A stretch of 64,000 nt of DNA from Stutzerimonas decontaminans (GTDB lineage Bacteria > Pseudomonadota > Gammaproteobacteria > Pseudomonadales > Pseudomonadaceae): positions 43,734-107,733 of the forward strand of contig NZ_CP007510.1 of assembly GCF_000661915.1 (NCBI RefSeq). The letters are read 5' to 3'. Position 1 is the stretch's first letter. Each line of letters begins with the position of its first letter. Below the pieces are notes generated by a model. It had not been told where the DNA came from, ran no database searches, and was given only the letters and a program-made list of their open reading frames with translations. Below, piece by piece: positions 20,609 to 28,941 of the stretch. A program made the position numbers and the translations under genes.

Positions 20609-20968
20609 TCAGGCCACGTAACGCGGCGTCAGGACTTGATGAGGGCGGTTTCGCCAGAGGTCGATGCCGTCGAGCAGCCAGTTCAATTCGTCGACCGTCA
20701 GCTCGATGGGCTCATCGCCGGCATCGGGCTTGGTCTTGAAGCGCTCGGCCTCTAGGCGTTTGAGCCACAGGCAGAAACCATTACGCTCCCAATAGAGGAT
20801 CTTCACCTGGTTGCGGCTGCGATTGAGGAACACGAACAGTACCGGGTTGAACACTTCCACCTTTATATCCAACTCGACGAGTGCCGCCAGGCCGTTGATG
20901 GATTTACGAAAGTCGACAGGCTTGGGATAGAGATAGACCTTCTGCACCTTGGCGTCGGGACGCATCAT
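20609..20968 (-). CDS. IS66 accessory protein TnpB (Orf2)
   Basis: 119 residues of the IS66_Orf2 family: VYLYPKPVDFRKSINGLAAL near the start and KILYWERNGFCLWLKRLE in the middle. It is required together with TnpC for transposition in related elements. It lies just inside the promoter-proximal end and 19 bases before tnpC. Confidence 0.9.
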   Translation of the reverse strand: MMRPDAKVQKVYLYPKPVDFRKSINGLAALVELDIKVEVFNPVLFVFLNRSRNQVKILYWERNGFCLWLKRLEAERFKTKPDAGDEPIELTVDELNWLLDGIDLWRNRPHQVLTPRYVA

Positions 20969-21051
20969 GGCAGCTGCTCCTGAAAGAAATCAGGAGCGCA
21001 GCATCGTCTGGCTATCGGTTCGTTTGAAGATGGGGTTTATGGAGCGCTTAC

Positions 21052-21207
21052 TAACCAAACTGGCGCTTGATCACCCGAAACGGGTGCTCGACCTTGGCCC
21101 GCACCTGCGCCTTGGCCTTCTCGACCTTGCGCTTGGCTTTGTAGAGCGGGCTGCTCTTGCCAAGCTTTTTGTAAGTATTGCGGCGTGCCGCGACCTGCCA
21201 GATCACC
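21052..21207 (-). mobile_element. IS5-family copy A, continuation
   Basis: It resumes at TAACCAAA exactly where copy A stopped at 18541 and runs 156 bases through the transposase tail before ending at a junction with recombinase DNA. A few bases differ from the complete IS5, so copy A is a slightly older copy. Confidence 0.8.
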
Positions 21208-21545
21208 CATAGGGCGCCGTCGAGAGCACATTGACACTGCCGCGCTTCGCGCCATGAAGCTTGCCGCGACGATTGCGCTCCATGATCTTGGCGCGCTCGT
21301 ATTCAGCGATCATGCCCTGCATCTGCAGCAACAGCGCCTCTTCCGGGGTCGCGCCGATGGCGTGATTGAGGAATCACGACCTCGACGCCGAACGCCGACA
21401 GTTCCTCGATGAGAAGAACCTGGTGCGCGTACTTTCGCGATAGGCGGTCCGGTGACAGCACGTAGAGACGCTCGATCAAGCCGAGTGCCGCAATCGATAC
21501 GACCGGCAGTGATCTTGCGCAGCCCGCTTGCACATTGGTTGGCAA
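21208..21545 (-). pseudogene. Serine recombinase (resolvase/invertase type) fragment, frameshifted
   Basis: Minus-strand translation gives YVLSPDRLSRKYAHQVLL, then EVV, and after a frameshift AIGATPEEALLLQMQG, MIAEYERAKIMERNRRGK and STAPYG. These are the helix-E region and following residues of large serine recombinases. The catalytic N-terminus and the DNA-binding C-terminus are missing. It is wedged between IS5 copies. Confidence 0.7.
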
Positions 21546-21562
21546 CGGGGGAAGCTCATTAA

Positions 21563-22151
21563 GGAAACTCTGAAGAAGACTTCCTGATTTGGCAAAATGC
21601 CCAGACTCTCCACCCGCCCGAGTTTCCGATGAAACAGATCACTTTCGCCGACGCCGAGTACGCCGGTAAGCGCAAGCAGACCCGCAAGGAATTGTTCCTG
21701 ATCGAGATGGATCGGGTTGTGCCATGGAAGGGTTTGATTGCCTTGATCGAGCCGCATTACCCCAAGGGCGAAGGCGGCCGACCCGCCTATCCGCTGATGG
21801 CGATGCTGCGCGTACATCTGATGCAAAACTGGTTCGGCTACAGCGATCCGGCGATGGAAGAAGCGCTGTACGAGACCACCATCCTGCGTCAGTTCGCCGG
21901 GTTGAGCTTGGAGCGCATTCCTGACGAGACCACCATCCTCAATTTCCGCCGGCTGCTGGAGAAGCATGAGTTGGCGGCCGGTATCCTTGGCATGATCAAT
22001 GGCTACCTGGGAGATCGCGGCCTGTCGCTGCGCCAAGGCACCATCGTCGATGCCACGCTGATCAATGTGCCGAGTTCGACCAAGAACAAGGACGGCAAAC
22101 GCGACCCGGAGATGCACCAGACCAAGAAGGGTAACCAATATTACTTCGGCA
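21563..22151 (+). mobile_element. IS5-family copy C, 5' half only
   Basis: It begins GGAAACTCTGAAG after TTAA (a YTAR-type target) and carries the transposase start at 21629. The protein matches the complete copy for 174 residues and then breaks off at TTCGGCA, where unrelated DNA beginning GTGCG enters. Confidence 0.85.
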
Positions 22152-22550
22152 GTGCGACCCGAAAGTCGCATGGGTTTCTGTTCCGCAGGTTAACGCCCGA
22201 CGGAACCGACTGTTCCACCACTCGTTCCCTACCCAGACAGGCGTGGCCGGTAACAGCCGGGTCTGAAGCTCTGGGACAATGTTACCGCCGATATTTCGGT
22301 AGGTCGAACCGCGAGGCCAGACTGAATCTGCCAGCATCAAGGCGGAGATTAGCTAGGGATGAGCGGGTACGGCTAACACAAGTGAACCTCATATAAACGT
22401 CGTCATAGTGTCGAGCCTGCTGGAAATGACCTGAACCGGGCACCGGTTGCGTGATGCAACCGGCCATTCACGATGCTCTGCGAGCGCCCAAGTCGGCGTT
22501 CGGATGCCAAGGAGCTGCACTTTCGAATCCTGGCTCAGTCCGGATGAGTG
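22152..22550 (+). other. Probable group II intron 5' fragment (domain I), no reverse transcriptase
   Basis: The sequence entering IS5 copy C begins GTGCGACCCG, matching the GUGYG 5' consensus of group II introns, and continues as highly structured non-coding DNA of the domain I type. No domain V hairpin and no intron-encoded reverse transcriptase are seen before the gene ending at 22717, so it is a truncated copy. The right limit is a guess. Confidence 0.45.
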
Positions 22551-22630
22551 TTTTTAGAGGTGCCCCAAGAGGCTTAGGCCATCAAGACCCAGGATGGTAA
22601 AGATTTCCACAACTCGCTTCCCGGTTAATC

Positions 22631-22663
22631 GCAATGCTGCTCCGCTTAGGTGAGTAGCATTGC
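22631..22663. repeat. Hairpin downstream of the FAD monooxygenase
   Basis: GCAATGCT-GCTC pairs with GAG-TAGCATTGC over 12 positions with one mismatch and a 9-base loop. There is no T tract on the minus side, so it is at best a stability element or an attenuated terminator. Confidence 0.4.
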
Positions 22664-22716
22664 ACCACAGGTCTTCTACGGTAAATTACATTCCGAGGTG
22701 ACGTAGAAAGCCCGCA

Positions 22717-23967
22717 TCACAACCAGGTGCCGCCCTGGCGTTCATCCGGCTCGTTGAGATCGCTAGCATCGAAGCCGTGGATCCAATCGAGGTGATGCAC
22801 CATGGCATCATGAGATGCAAGACGTGCATCGCGCCGATCCCTCTCTTCACCCGGTGGCAAGTGCAACATATCGCCAGTGGTCACGGACGCATACACAACT
22901 TTGCGCGCCCGGCCACGACGCAGTCGCTCGTAACGTTCAAAGGTTTCTGCAATCGACGCGGAACCCGCAGCGGCAATGCAGTCAGCAAGGACCACGGCAT
23001 CCTCGATCGACTGGTTGGCACCCTGTCCATGGTGCGGTACTAGGGAATGTGCAGCATCACCGAGCAGCGTTACCCGACCTTTGCTCCAGCGGCCAAGGGT
23101 CATACGATAAACCATTCCCCATCGCTGATTTACTGTCTTCAAGGTGTTCGAAGCGATCATCTCGACGAGAGCAGGATGCCAGTCCTTGAAGAGGCGTAGC
23201 TGTTCACCGTCGTCTGTAGGCGCAGTCGACTGTTTTAGTGGCCAAGTCGTCGGAGTGCGCTCTACGAGAAAGAAATTGATGTCTCCTTTTCTGTCTCCGC
23301 CGATCGGGTAGTGAAGACAGTGGCCGGACTCACCCATCCAGAATTGAATAGCGGTCGGATCAGGCATGCTCGGTATTTTATCGATTGGAACAATCCCACG
23401 AAATGCTGTGTACCCCGCGTATATGTAATCTTCATAGCCGAGCATCAAATTCCGTACGGTGGAACGCATCCCGTCAGCACCGATGACTATATCGGCTTCC
23501 GCTTTGCTGCCATCCTTAAAATGTAACACTACCTGTTCGCCAGTGTCATCGATATTTACTAGGCGTTTATTCAGGTGGATGCGTTCCATACCCACCTTGG
23601 TGGAGAGGATTCGTTGCAACTCGGCCCGGTGGATGCCGAGATATGGGCCGCCGAAAAGGTCTCGATACGCCAGCCCGCCGGCGTGCCTGCCGATTTCACG
23701 GCCAGTCTTTCCGTCCCGGTAGATCAAAGCAGAGATTTCAAACGCAGCCTCGTCAAACTCCTCGCCCAAACCCCAGTGGTTATAATAAAAACGCGTGGCA
23801 TTGGCGGATAATGCGACCGCGGCACCCACCTCACGCAACTCCTCCGCTTGCTCGTATATATCAACGTCGATACCGTGGTGGCGCATCGCAATCGCAAAGG
23901 TCAAGCCACCGATGCCGCCACCGACCACAGCAATGCGGCGTATTTTATTGGTTTCTTTTTCATTCAT
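22717..23967 (-). CDS. FAD-dependent aromatic monooxygenase (salicylate/hydroxynaphthoate-hydroxylase-like)
   Basis: 416 residues. The Rossmann FAD motif GGGIGG is at residues 16-21, the DG motif appears as GADGMRS, and the second FAD motif as LLGDAAHSLVPHHGQG. This is the single-component flavin hydroxylase family that includes salicylate 1-hydroxylase, 3-hydroxybenzoate 6-hydroxylase and 1-hydroxy-2-naphthoate hydroxylase; the exact substrate cannot be read from sequence. It is clearly different from NahG at 26847. It has no operon partner. An intact IS5 ends only 22 bp upstream of its ATG, so its native promoter is gone. AGAAAGAGAT serves as ribosome site. Confidence 0.85.
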   Translation of the reverse strand: MNEKETNKIRRIAVVGGGIGGLTFAIAMRHHGIDVDIYEQAEELREVGAAVALSANATRFYYNHWGLGEEFDEAAFEISALIYRDGKTGREIGRHAGGLAYRDLFGGPYLGIHRAELQRILSTKVGMERIHLNKRLVNIDDTGEQVVLHFKDGSKAEADIVIGADGMRSTVRNLMLGYEDYIYAGYTAFRGIVPIDKIPSMPDPTAIQFWMGESGHCLHYPIGGDRKGDINFFLVERTPTTWPLKQSTAPTDDGEQLRLFKDWHPALVEMIASNTLKTVNQRWGMVYRMTLGRWSKGRVTLLGDAAHSLVPHHGQGANQSIEDAVVLADCIAAAGSASIAETFERYERLRRGRARKVVYASVTTGDMLHLPPGEERDRRDARLASHDAMVHHLDWIHGFDASDLNEPDERQGGTWL

Positions 23968-23989
23968 AATTATTATCTCTTTCTTATAA

Positions 23990-25181
23990 GGATGGTCTGA
24001 AGTAGTCACGTATTTCTGGCTGACTTCAGCCCTGCCAATTTTAAAAGCGGCGATTCGTCTAAAAAACGATCGAATCATCCATTTTTTCTGGATTTTTAGC
24101 CGCCGCGAGCACCTCGCGCCGGCCATTTCCCACATTACAGGCGCACCTCTCCTGTATTCGCCAGTAAATGTCGGCGCGCCATCCACAGGTTCGACAGGGC
24201 GAACAGCGTCACTAACTGCGCCGTGTTCTTCACCAGCCCTCGAAAGCGAACTTTGGTGTAACCAAACTGGCGCTTGATCACCCGAAACGGGTGCTCGACC
24301 TTCGCCCGCACCTGCGCCTTGGCCTTCTCGACCTTGCGCTTGGCTTTGTAGAGCGGGCTGCTCTTGCCAAGCTTCTTGTAAGTGCTGCGGCGTGCCGCGA
24401 CCTGCCAGATCACCGCCCGGCCTTCATGTTCGGAGCGCTTTTCGACGCCCGTGTAGCCGGCATCGGCGCAAACGACGTTTTCGTCGCCGTGCAGTAACTT
24501 GTCGACCTGAGTGACATCCGCCACGTTGGCTGGCGTACCGACTACGCTGTGTACCAGACCCGACTCATCATCCACTCCGATGTGGGCCTTCATGCCGAAG
24601 TAATATTGGTTACCCTTCTTGGTCTGGTGCATCTCCGGGTCGCGTTTGCCGTCCTTGTTCTTGGTCGAACTCGGCGCATTGATCAGCGTGGCATCGACGA
24701 TGGTGCCTTGGCGCAGCGACAGGCCGCGATCTCCCAGGTAGCCATTGATCACGCCAAGGATACCGGCCGCCAACTCACGCTTCTCCAGCAGCCGGCGGAA
24801 ATTGAGGATGGTGGTCTCGTCCGGAATGCGCTCCAGTCTCAACCCGGCGAACTGACGCAGGATGGTGGTCTCGTACAGCGCTTCCTCCATCGCCGGATCG
24901 CTGTAGCCGAACCAGTTTTGCATCAGATGTACGCGCAGCATCGCCATCAGCGGATAGGCGGGTCGGCCGCCTTCGCCCTTGGGGTAATACGGCTCGATCA
25001 AGGCAATCAAACCCTTCCATGGCACAACCCGATCCATCTCGATCAGGAACAATTCCTTGCGGGTCTGCTTGCGCTTACCGGCGTACTCGGCGTCGGCGAA
25101 GGTCATCTGCTTCATCGGAAACTCGGGCGGGTGGAGAGTCTGGGCATTTTGCCAAATCAGGAAGTCTTCTTCAGAGTTTCC
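23990..25181 (-). mobile_element. IS5-family insertion sequence, complete (1192 bp)
   Basis: The ends read GGATGGTCTGAAGTAG and, on the other strand, GGAAACTCTGAAGAAG, an imperfect inverted repeat. It holds one intact 326-codon transposase. The 4-base flanks are ATAA and TTAA, one mismatch apart. This is the reference for copies A, B and C nearby. Confidence 0.9.
24135..25115 (-). CDS. IS5-family transposase
   Basis: 326 residues. An N-terminal DUF772 region (WKGLIALIEPYYPKG, MLRVHLMQNWFGYSDPAMEE) precedes a DDE core with VDATLI, CADAGYTG and the Glu of KVEHPFRVIKRQFG. Apparently intact, so it could drive movement of the truncated neighbours in trans. Confidence 0.92.
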   Translation of the reverse strand: MKQMTFADAEYAGKRKQTRKELFLIEMDRVVPWKGLIALIEPYYPKGEGGRPAYPLMAMLRVHLMQNWFGYSDPAMEEALYETTILRQFAGLRLERIPDETTILNFRRLLEKRELAAGILGVINGYLGDRGLSLRQGTIVDATLINAPSSTKNKDGKRDPEMHQTKKGNQYYFGMKAHIGVDDESGLVHSVVGTPANVADVTQVDKLLHGDENVVCADAGYTGVEKRSEHEGRAVIWQVAARRSTYKKLGKSSPLYKAKRKVEKAKAQVRAKVEHPFRVIKRQFGYTKVRFRGLVKNTAQLVTLFALSNLWMARRHLLANTGEVRL

Positions 25182-25544
25182 TTAACAGGGGCGGTGAGTT
25201 GCAGCGTCTCATGCCGTGGCGTGAGAGCCCGCTCTGACCACGCTCCCATTAATGATGCCGTTGGGTGAAAAATAGAGAAGGCTGTTATATAAGTAAATAA
25301 GCGAATTTGTATAGATATCATCGCCGGCATGAATATTGAGGGGAAAGTATGCAGCTGCATGTGTCAAGGCCGATGTAAAACTGACCCACCTGGGCTAACG
25401 TCGCGGCCTTGTCGAGGCTGCTTATGTTGATTAGAACGAGCAGCATCCGCACAGCGCTTTGAAATATCGCTCGCCGAGGGAATTCAGGCGCTTGGCAGTA
25501 GCATCAACGGGGAGTTGGTGTCCGGTTTGGTAGGGGCAAGTCCA
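25182..25544. other. Scrap DNA between IS5 and an IS66 remnant
   Basis: No supported gene. Near 25362 the sequence TGTCAAGGCCGATGTAAAAC followed by TGACCCA resembles the end of an IS21-family element, but no istA or istB is present. The rest is A/T-rich and unassigned. Confidence 0.35.
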
Positions 25545-25733
25545 TCGAACTGGTTGTTTGCCGGGTCGCTACGCAGCGGCAAACGAGCGGCGGCGATCAT
25601 GAGCCTGATCCAGTCGGCCCGCATGAACGGACATGATCCGTATGCCTATCTCAAGGACGTGCTGACACGACTGCCTACGCAGCGGGCCAGTAAGATCGGC
25701 CAACTGCTGCCGCATCAGTGGGTACCTGCCTGA
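25545..25733 (+). pseudogene. IS66 TnpC C-terminal remnant
   Basis: The frame reads SNWLFAGSLRSGKRAAAIMS and ends LLPHQWVPA, matching the last 60 residues of the TnpC at 51643-53166 with a few substitutions. Only this tail remains. Confidence 0.8.
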
Positions 25734-25788
25734 ATCACGCAAGGTGAGTTCGGCGTACGCTTACGTATCGATCACCCCGGATTGTCAC

Positions 25789-26691
25789 TCAATCCGAAAA
25801 CAGCTCGAACATCAGTTGTCGCAACCAGATGTTGGCTAGGTCCTTGTGATATTTTGCGTGCCAGAACATGTTAATGGGGATTTCTGGTAGGTCGATGGGG
25901 ATTGGCAGCACGCTCAAACCGAAGGGCTCTACACAGCAGTCAGCGAAGCGCTCAGGTACGGTGGCGAGTAGCTCCGTATGCTGGAGGATATGGCCGACGG
26001 CGACGAAGTGCGGAACCTCTAGGCGAATGTCCCGCCGGATGCCAGCTCGCGCCATATGGGAATCTACTTCGCCGTGGCCAGTGCTGGCGGCGATGACACG
26101 TATATGGCTGTAGGCACAGAAGCGCTCCAAGGTCAGTGGCTCTCTGGTGGCCGGGTGGTTCTTACGGCACAAGCACACGTAGCGGTTATGGAGAAGCCGA
26201 CGCTGTAAGAAGCCGGCCTGTAGGTTGGGTAGCAGGCCTACGGCCAAATCTACTGTACCGTCTAGTAACGACTGTCCCAAACTCACCGAGCTGCCGCGTA
26301 CCGTGCTGATTGTGCAATGGGGGGCCTTACGAGTGAGCGCATCTATTAACCGCGGCATGAAATATATCTCACCAATGTCGGTCATGGCCAAGGTGAAGGT
26401 ACGCTCGCTGGTTAAAGGATCGAAACGCTCTTCGTGATGTAGCGCTTCGCGCAGACTGTGCATGGCATGGGCGATAGGCTCAGCTAAATGTGCAGCATAG
26501 GGCGTAGGCTCCATGCCTTGGTGGGTACGCACGAATAGTTCGTCCTGCAGTGCGGTGCGCAGGCGCTTCAGGGCGTTGCTTACGGCAGGTTGGGTTAGGC
26601 CTAGGCTTTGCGCGACGATAGAGACACGCTTGTCGACCATCAACTGGTTGAATACTACCAGCAGGTTTAAATCCAGGTCATGCAGTTCCAT
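25789..26691 (-). CDS. nahR: LysR-type activator NahR
   Basis: 300 residues, the NahR length. The N-terminal winged HTH (about residues 6-65, with LTQPAVSNALKRLR) is followed by a LysR substrate-binding domain. The end (INMFWHAKYHKDLANIWLRQ) agrees closely with NahR. In known systems it binds salicylate and activates the upper and lower nah operons from sites already occupied without inducer. It is divergent from nahG across a 155-bp shared promoter region. Here the upper operon lies 7.6 kb behind it, beyond the IS cluster. Confidence 0.95.
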   Translation of the reverse strand: MELHDLDLNLLVVFNQLMVDKRVSIVAQSLGLTQPAVSNALKRLRTALQDELFVRTHQGMEPTPYAAHLAEPIAHAMHSLREALHHEERFDPLTSERTFTLAMTDIGEIYFMPRLIDALTRKAPHCTISTVRGSSVSLGQSLLDGTVDLAVGLLPNLQAGFLQRRLLHNRYVCLCRKNHPATREPLTLERFCAYSHIRVIAASTGHGEVDSHMARAGIRRDIRLEVPHFVAVGHILQHTELLATVPERFADCCVEPFGLSVLPIPIDLPEIPINMFWHAKYHKDLANIWLRQLMFELFSD

Positions 26692-26846
26692 GGAGCCTCG
26701 CTATGCTGTTGACGTGGTCCTGCCAGAGCGGCAGCATCGGACATTCTCACTATGAATATATAATATAGGGATTAGTGTATTTATCAATAGTTATGGCTTC
26801 GCTACTGTTGGAGATATCCCAATAATAAAGTCATGACAGGTATTGC
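26692..26846. promoter_or_regulatory. Divergent nahR-nahG promoter region with candidate NahR site
   Basis: 155 A/T-rich bases. CTATGAAT near 26748-26755 is the reverse complement of the ATTCATAG word in the nahAa leader. TTATCAATAG further along resembles a LysR half site. As in other LysR systems, one site could both activate nahG and repress nahR. The assignment is by position and word matching only. Confidence 0.45.
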
Positions 26847-28160
26847 ATGAACGACATGAACGCTAAGAAACCAGCCTTGCGCGTCGCTATAGTCGGCGGC
26901 GGAATTTCAGGCCTTGCCTTGGCATTGAGCTTGTGCAAACACTCCCATCTTAATGTGCAGCTATTCGAGGCTGCCCCGGCGTTCGGTGAAGTCGGTGCTG
27001 GTGTGTCCTTCGGGCCTAACGCAGTGCGCGCCATTGTCGGTTTGGGTTTGGGTCAATCCTACTTTCAGGTTGCTGATCGGACTCCGCAGCCTTGGGAGGA
27101 TATTTGGTTTGAATGGCGGCGCGGTAGCGATGCTAGCTATCTAGGCGCCACCATTGCGCCGGGCGTAGGTCAGTCCTCTGTACACCGGGCTGATTTCCTT
27201 GACGCCCTAGTAAGACACCTTCCAGAAGGTATCGCCCAATTTAGGAAGCGTGCCACCCAAATCGAGCAGCAGGGTGATGAACTGCAAGTGCTATTCGCCG
27301 ACGGCACAGAGTACCGCTGCGATCTTCTAATCGGCGCCGACGGCATTAAGTCAGCGCTTCGTAGCTATGTGCTGGAAGGTCAGGGGCTGGATCATCTAGA
27401 ACCACGTTTTAGCGGTACCTGTGCATACCGGGGCATGGTAGATAGCCTGCAACTGCGCGAAGCCTTTAGAATAAAGGGCATTGACGAGCACTTGGTGGAT
27501 GTCCCGCAGATGTACTTAGGGCTCGATGGCCATATTCTTACCTTCCCGGTGAGAAAAGGCCGCATTGTCAACGTGGTAGCGTTCACCTCCGACCGTAGCC
27601 AGCCGGAACCGACTTGGCCCGCGGACGCTCCCTGGGTACGGGAAGCGAGCCAGCGCGAGATGCTCGATGCGTTCGCGGGCTGGGGCGATGCCCCGCGCGC
27701 CTTACTGGAGTGCATCCCGGCGCCAACTCTCTGGGCACTGCATGACCTGCCGGAACTGCCAGGCTACGTACACGGTCGGGTTGCCCTGATCGGCGACGCA
27801 GCGCACGCCATGCTGCCGCACCAAGGGGCCGGTGCAGGGCAAGGGCTTGAGGACGCCTATTTCCTCGCCCGGCTGTTGGGCGATAGTCGGACCGAAACAG
27901 GCAACCTCCCCGAGCTGCTTGGAGCTTACGACGACCTGCGCCGCCCTCATGCCTGTCGTGTGCAACGAACCACTGTGGAAACCGGCGAGTTATACGAGTT
28001 GCGCGACCCCATTGTAGGTGCGGACGAACAGCTGGTGGGGGAAATACTGGCGACTCGTTTCGACTGGCTATGGAACCATGATCTCGATGCCGATGTGGCT
28101 GAGGCCCGACTGCGCATGGGCTGGGAGGCGCATGAGCAAATTGCGCTGCGTCAAGGGTAA
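26847..28160 (+). CDS. nahG: Salicylate hydroxylase (salicylate 1-monooxygenase)
   Basis: 437 residues. GGGISG (residues 16-21), GADGIKSAL and IGDAAHAMLPHQGAG mark a class A flavin monooxygenase. The sequence, for instance FEAAPAFGEVGAGVSFGPNA, is near identical to NahG as remembered. It decarboxylates and hydroxylates salicylate to catechol using NADH and O2, the first step of the lower pathway. It is the first gene of the lower operon, although an unusual 440-bp gap separates it from nahT. Confidence 0.95.
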   Translation: MNDMNAKKPALRVAIVGGGISGLALALSLCKHSHLNVQLFEAAPAFGEVGAGVSFGPNAVRAIVGLGLGQSYFQVADRTPQPWEDIWFEWRRGSDASYLGATIAPGVGQSSVHRADFLDALVRHLPEGIAQFRKRATQIEQQGDELQVLFADGTEYRCDLLIGADGIKSALRSYVLEGQGLDHLEPRFSGTCAYRGMVDSLQLREAFRIKGIDEHLVDVPQMYLGLDGHILTFPVRKGRIVNVVAFTSDRSQPEPTWPADAPWVREASQREMLDAFAGWGDAPRALLECIPAPTLWALHDLPELPGYVHGRVALIGDAAHAMLPHQGAGAGQGLEDAYFLARLLGDSRTETGNLPELLGAYDDLRRPHACRVQRTTVETGELYELRDPIVGADEQLVGEILATRFDWLWNHDLDADVAEARLRMGWEAHEQIALRQG

Positions 28161-28602
28161 GAGGCCGTGTCGATAGTGGCTAAGGTTTCGAAGGCGAGTA
28201 ATTGAAGTGTTTTCTGCGAACGGGTTACGTGATGCACATAGGCTTGCGTTTAGTGCTAGGTGCAAAATATCACTTTGTTTCAGCCGCTAGGCCGACGCCC
28301 ATGGGAGCCGTTGGATCTGTAAATATAGTTAGATTCTGATCTAAGCACAGGCAGCCACCGCATTGGTGCCAGTGGACCGCAGATACCACGGTAACCCATT
28401 AGGATTTCATACATGCTGCGCCAAAGAGCATCGCTAGAGAGAACAATGCAAACCAATAACAAGAGTTCGTTCCGTTACACCTTAATAATCAGCGCTCCCG
28501 CGATGACAATCAATACTTCCCTAGCGATCGCCAAACTGGTCAGGACTTGTATTTGGAGGTCCTGCAGCGGTGCCCACTGACGCACATGTCGACGGAGGCG
28601 GG
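28161..28602. other. 442-bp gap between nahG and nahT
   Basis: No supported gene. A frame of 44 codons opens at ATG 28446 after GAGAGAACA and is hydrophobic in the middle, but it runs into non-coding sequence. No terminator-like hairpin was found, so transcription may continue into nahT. The gap could be the scar of the join between two operon parts. Confidence 0.35.
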
Positions 28603-28941
28603 ATGCCAACGGTCTTTGAAATCACTGTACGGCCTGATGGGGAGAGCTTCGTCTGCCAGCCGCAGCAGTCAGTGCTTCGTGCTATGGAGGCCCAGAACAA
28701 GCACTGCCTACCAGTTGGCTGTCGCGGCGGCGGGTGCGGCCTGTGTAAGGTGCGGGTGCTGACCGGTGATTACGAATGCGGGCGTATGAGCTGCAAGCAC
28801 GTACCGGTAGAGGCCCGCGAACAAGGCTACGCCCTGGCCTGCCGACTGTTTGCCCGTAGCGATCTATGTATCGAGCGTTATTCAAAGCCGTGCTATGAAA
28901 ATACGGTCGACCCACAACAAAGAGAAAAGGTGACGTCATGA
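28603..28941 (+). CDS. nahT: Chloroplast-type ferredoxin that reactivates catechol 2,3-dioxygenase
   Basis: 112 residues from the ATG at 28603 (GGAGG upstream; an earlier ATG at 28570 has none). The [2Fe-2S] ligands are Cys40, Cys45, Cys48 and Cys80 in [12 protein letters not shown] and ALAC. XylT/NahT-type ferredoxins reduce the active-site iron of the extradiol dioxygenase after oxidation. Its end overlaps the nahH start by 4 bases. Confidence 0.92.
   Translation: MPTVFEITVRPDGESFVCQPQQSVLRAMEAQNKHCLPVGCRGGGCGLCKVRVLTGDYECGRMSCKHVPVEAREQGYALACRLFARSDLCIERYSKPCYENTVDPQQREKVTS

Larger units (their letters stand above)
18985..21051 (-). mobile_element. IS66-family element, about 2.07 kb, tnpB and tnpC only
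   Basis: Both ends carry GTAAGCGCTCCATAAACCC as inverted repeats. It codes for TnpB and a two-frame TnpC on the minus strand; there is no tnpA. A nearly identical copy starts at 62109. The left flank is IS5 copy B and the right flank is IS5 copy A, which points to recombination between two former IS66 copies. Confidence 0.9.

Noticed and set aside
23990..24186. N-terminal extension of the FAD monooxygenase into the IS5
   Set aside because: The frame is open, but the added 73 residues are IS sequence; the ATG at 23967 has a ribosome site and gives the normal family start.
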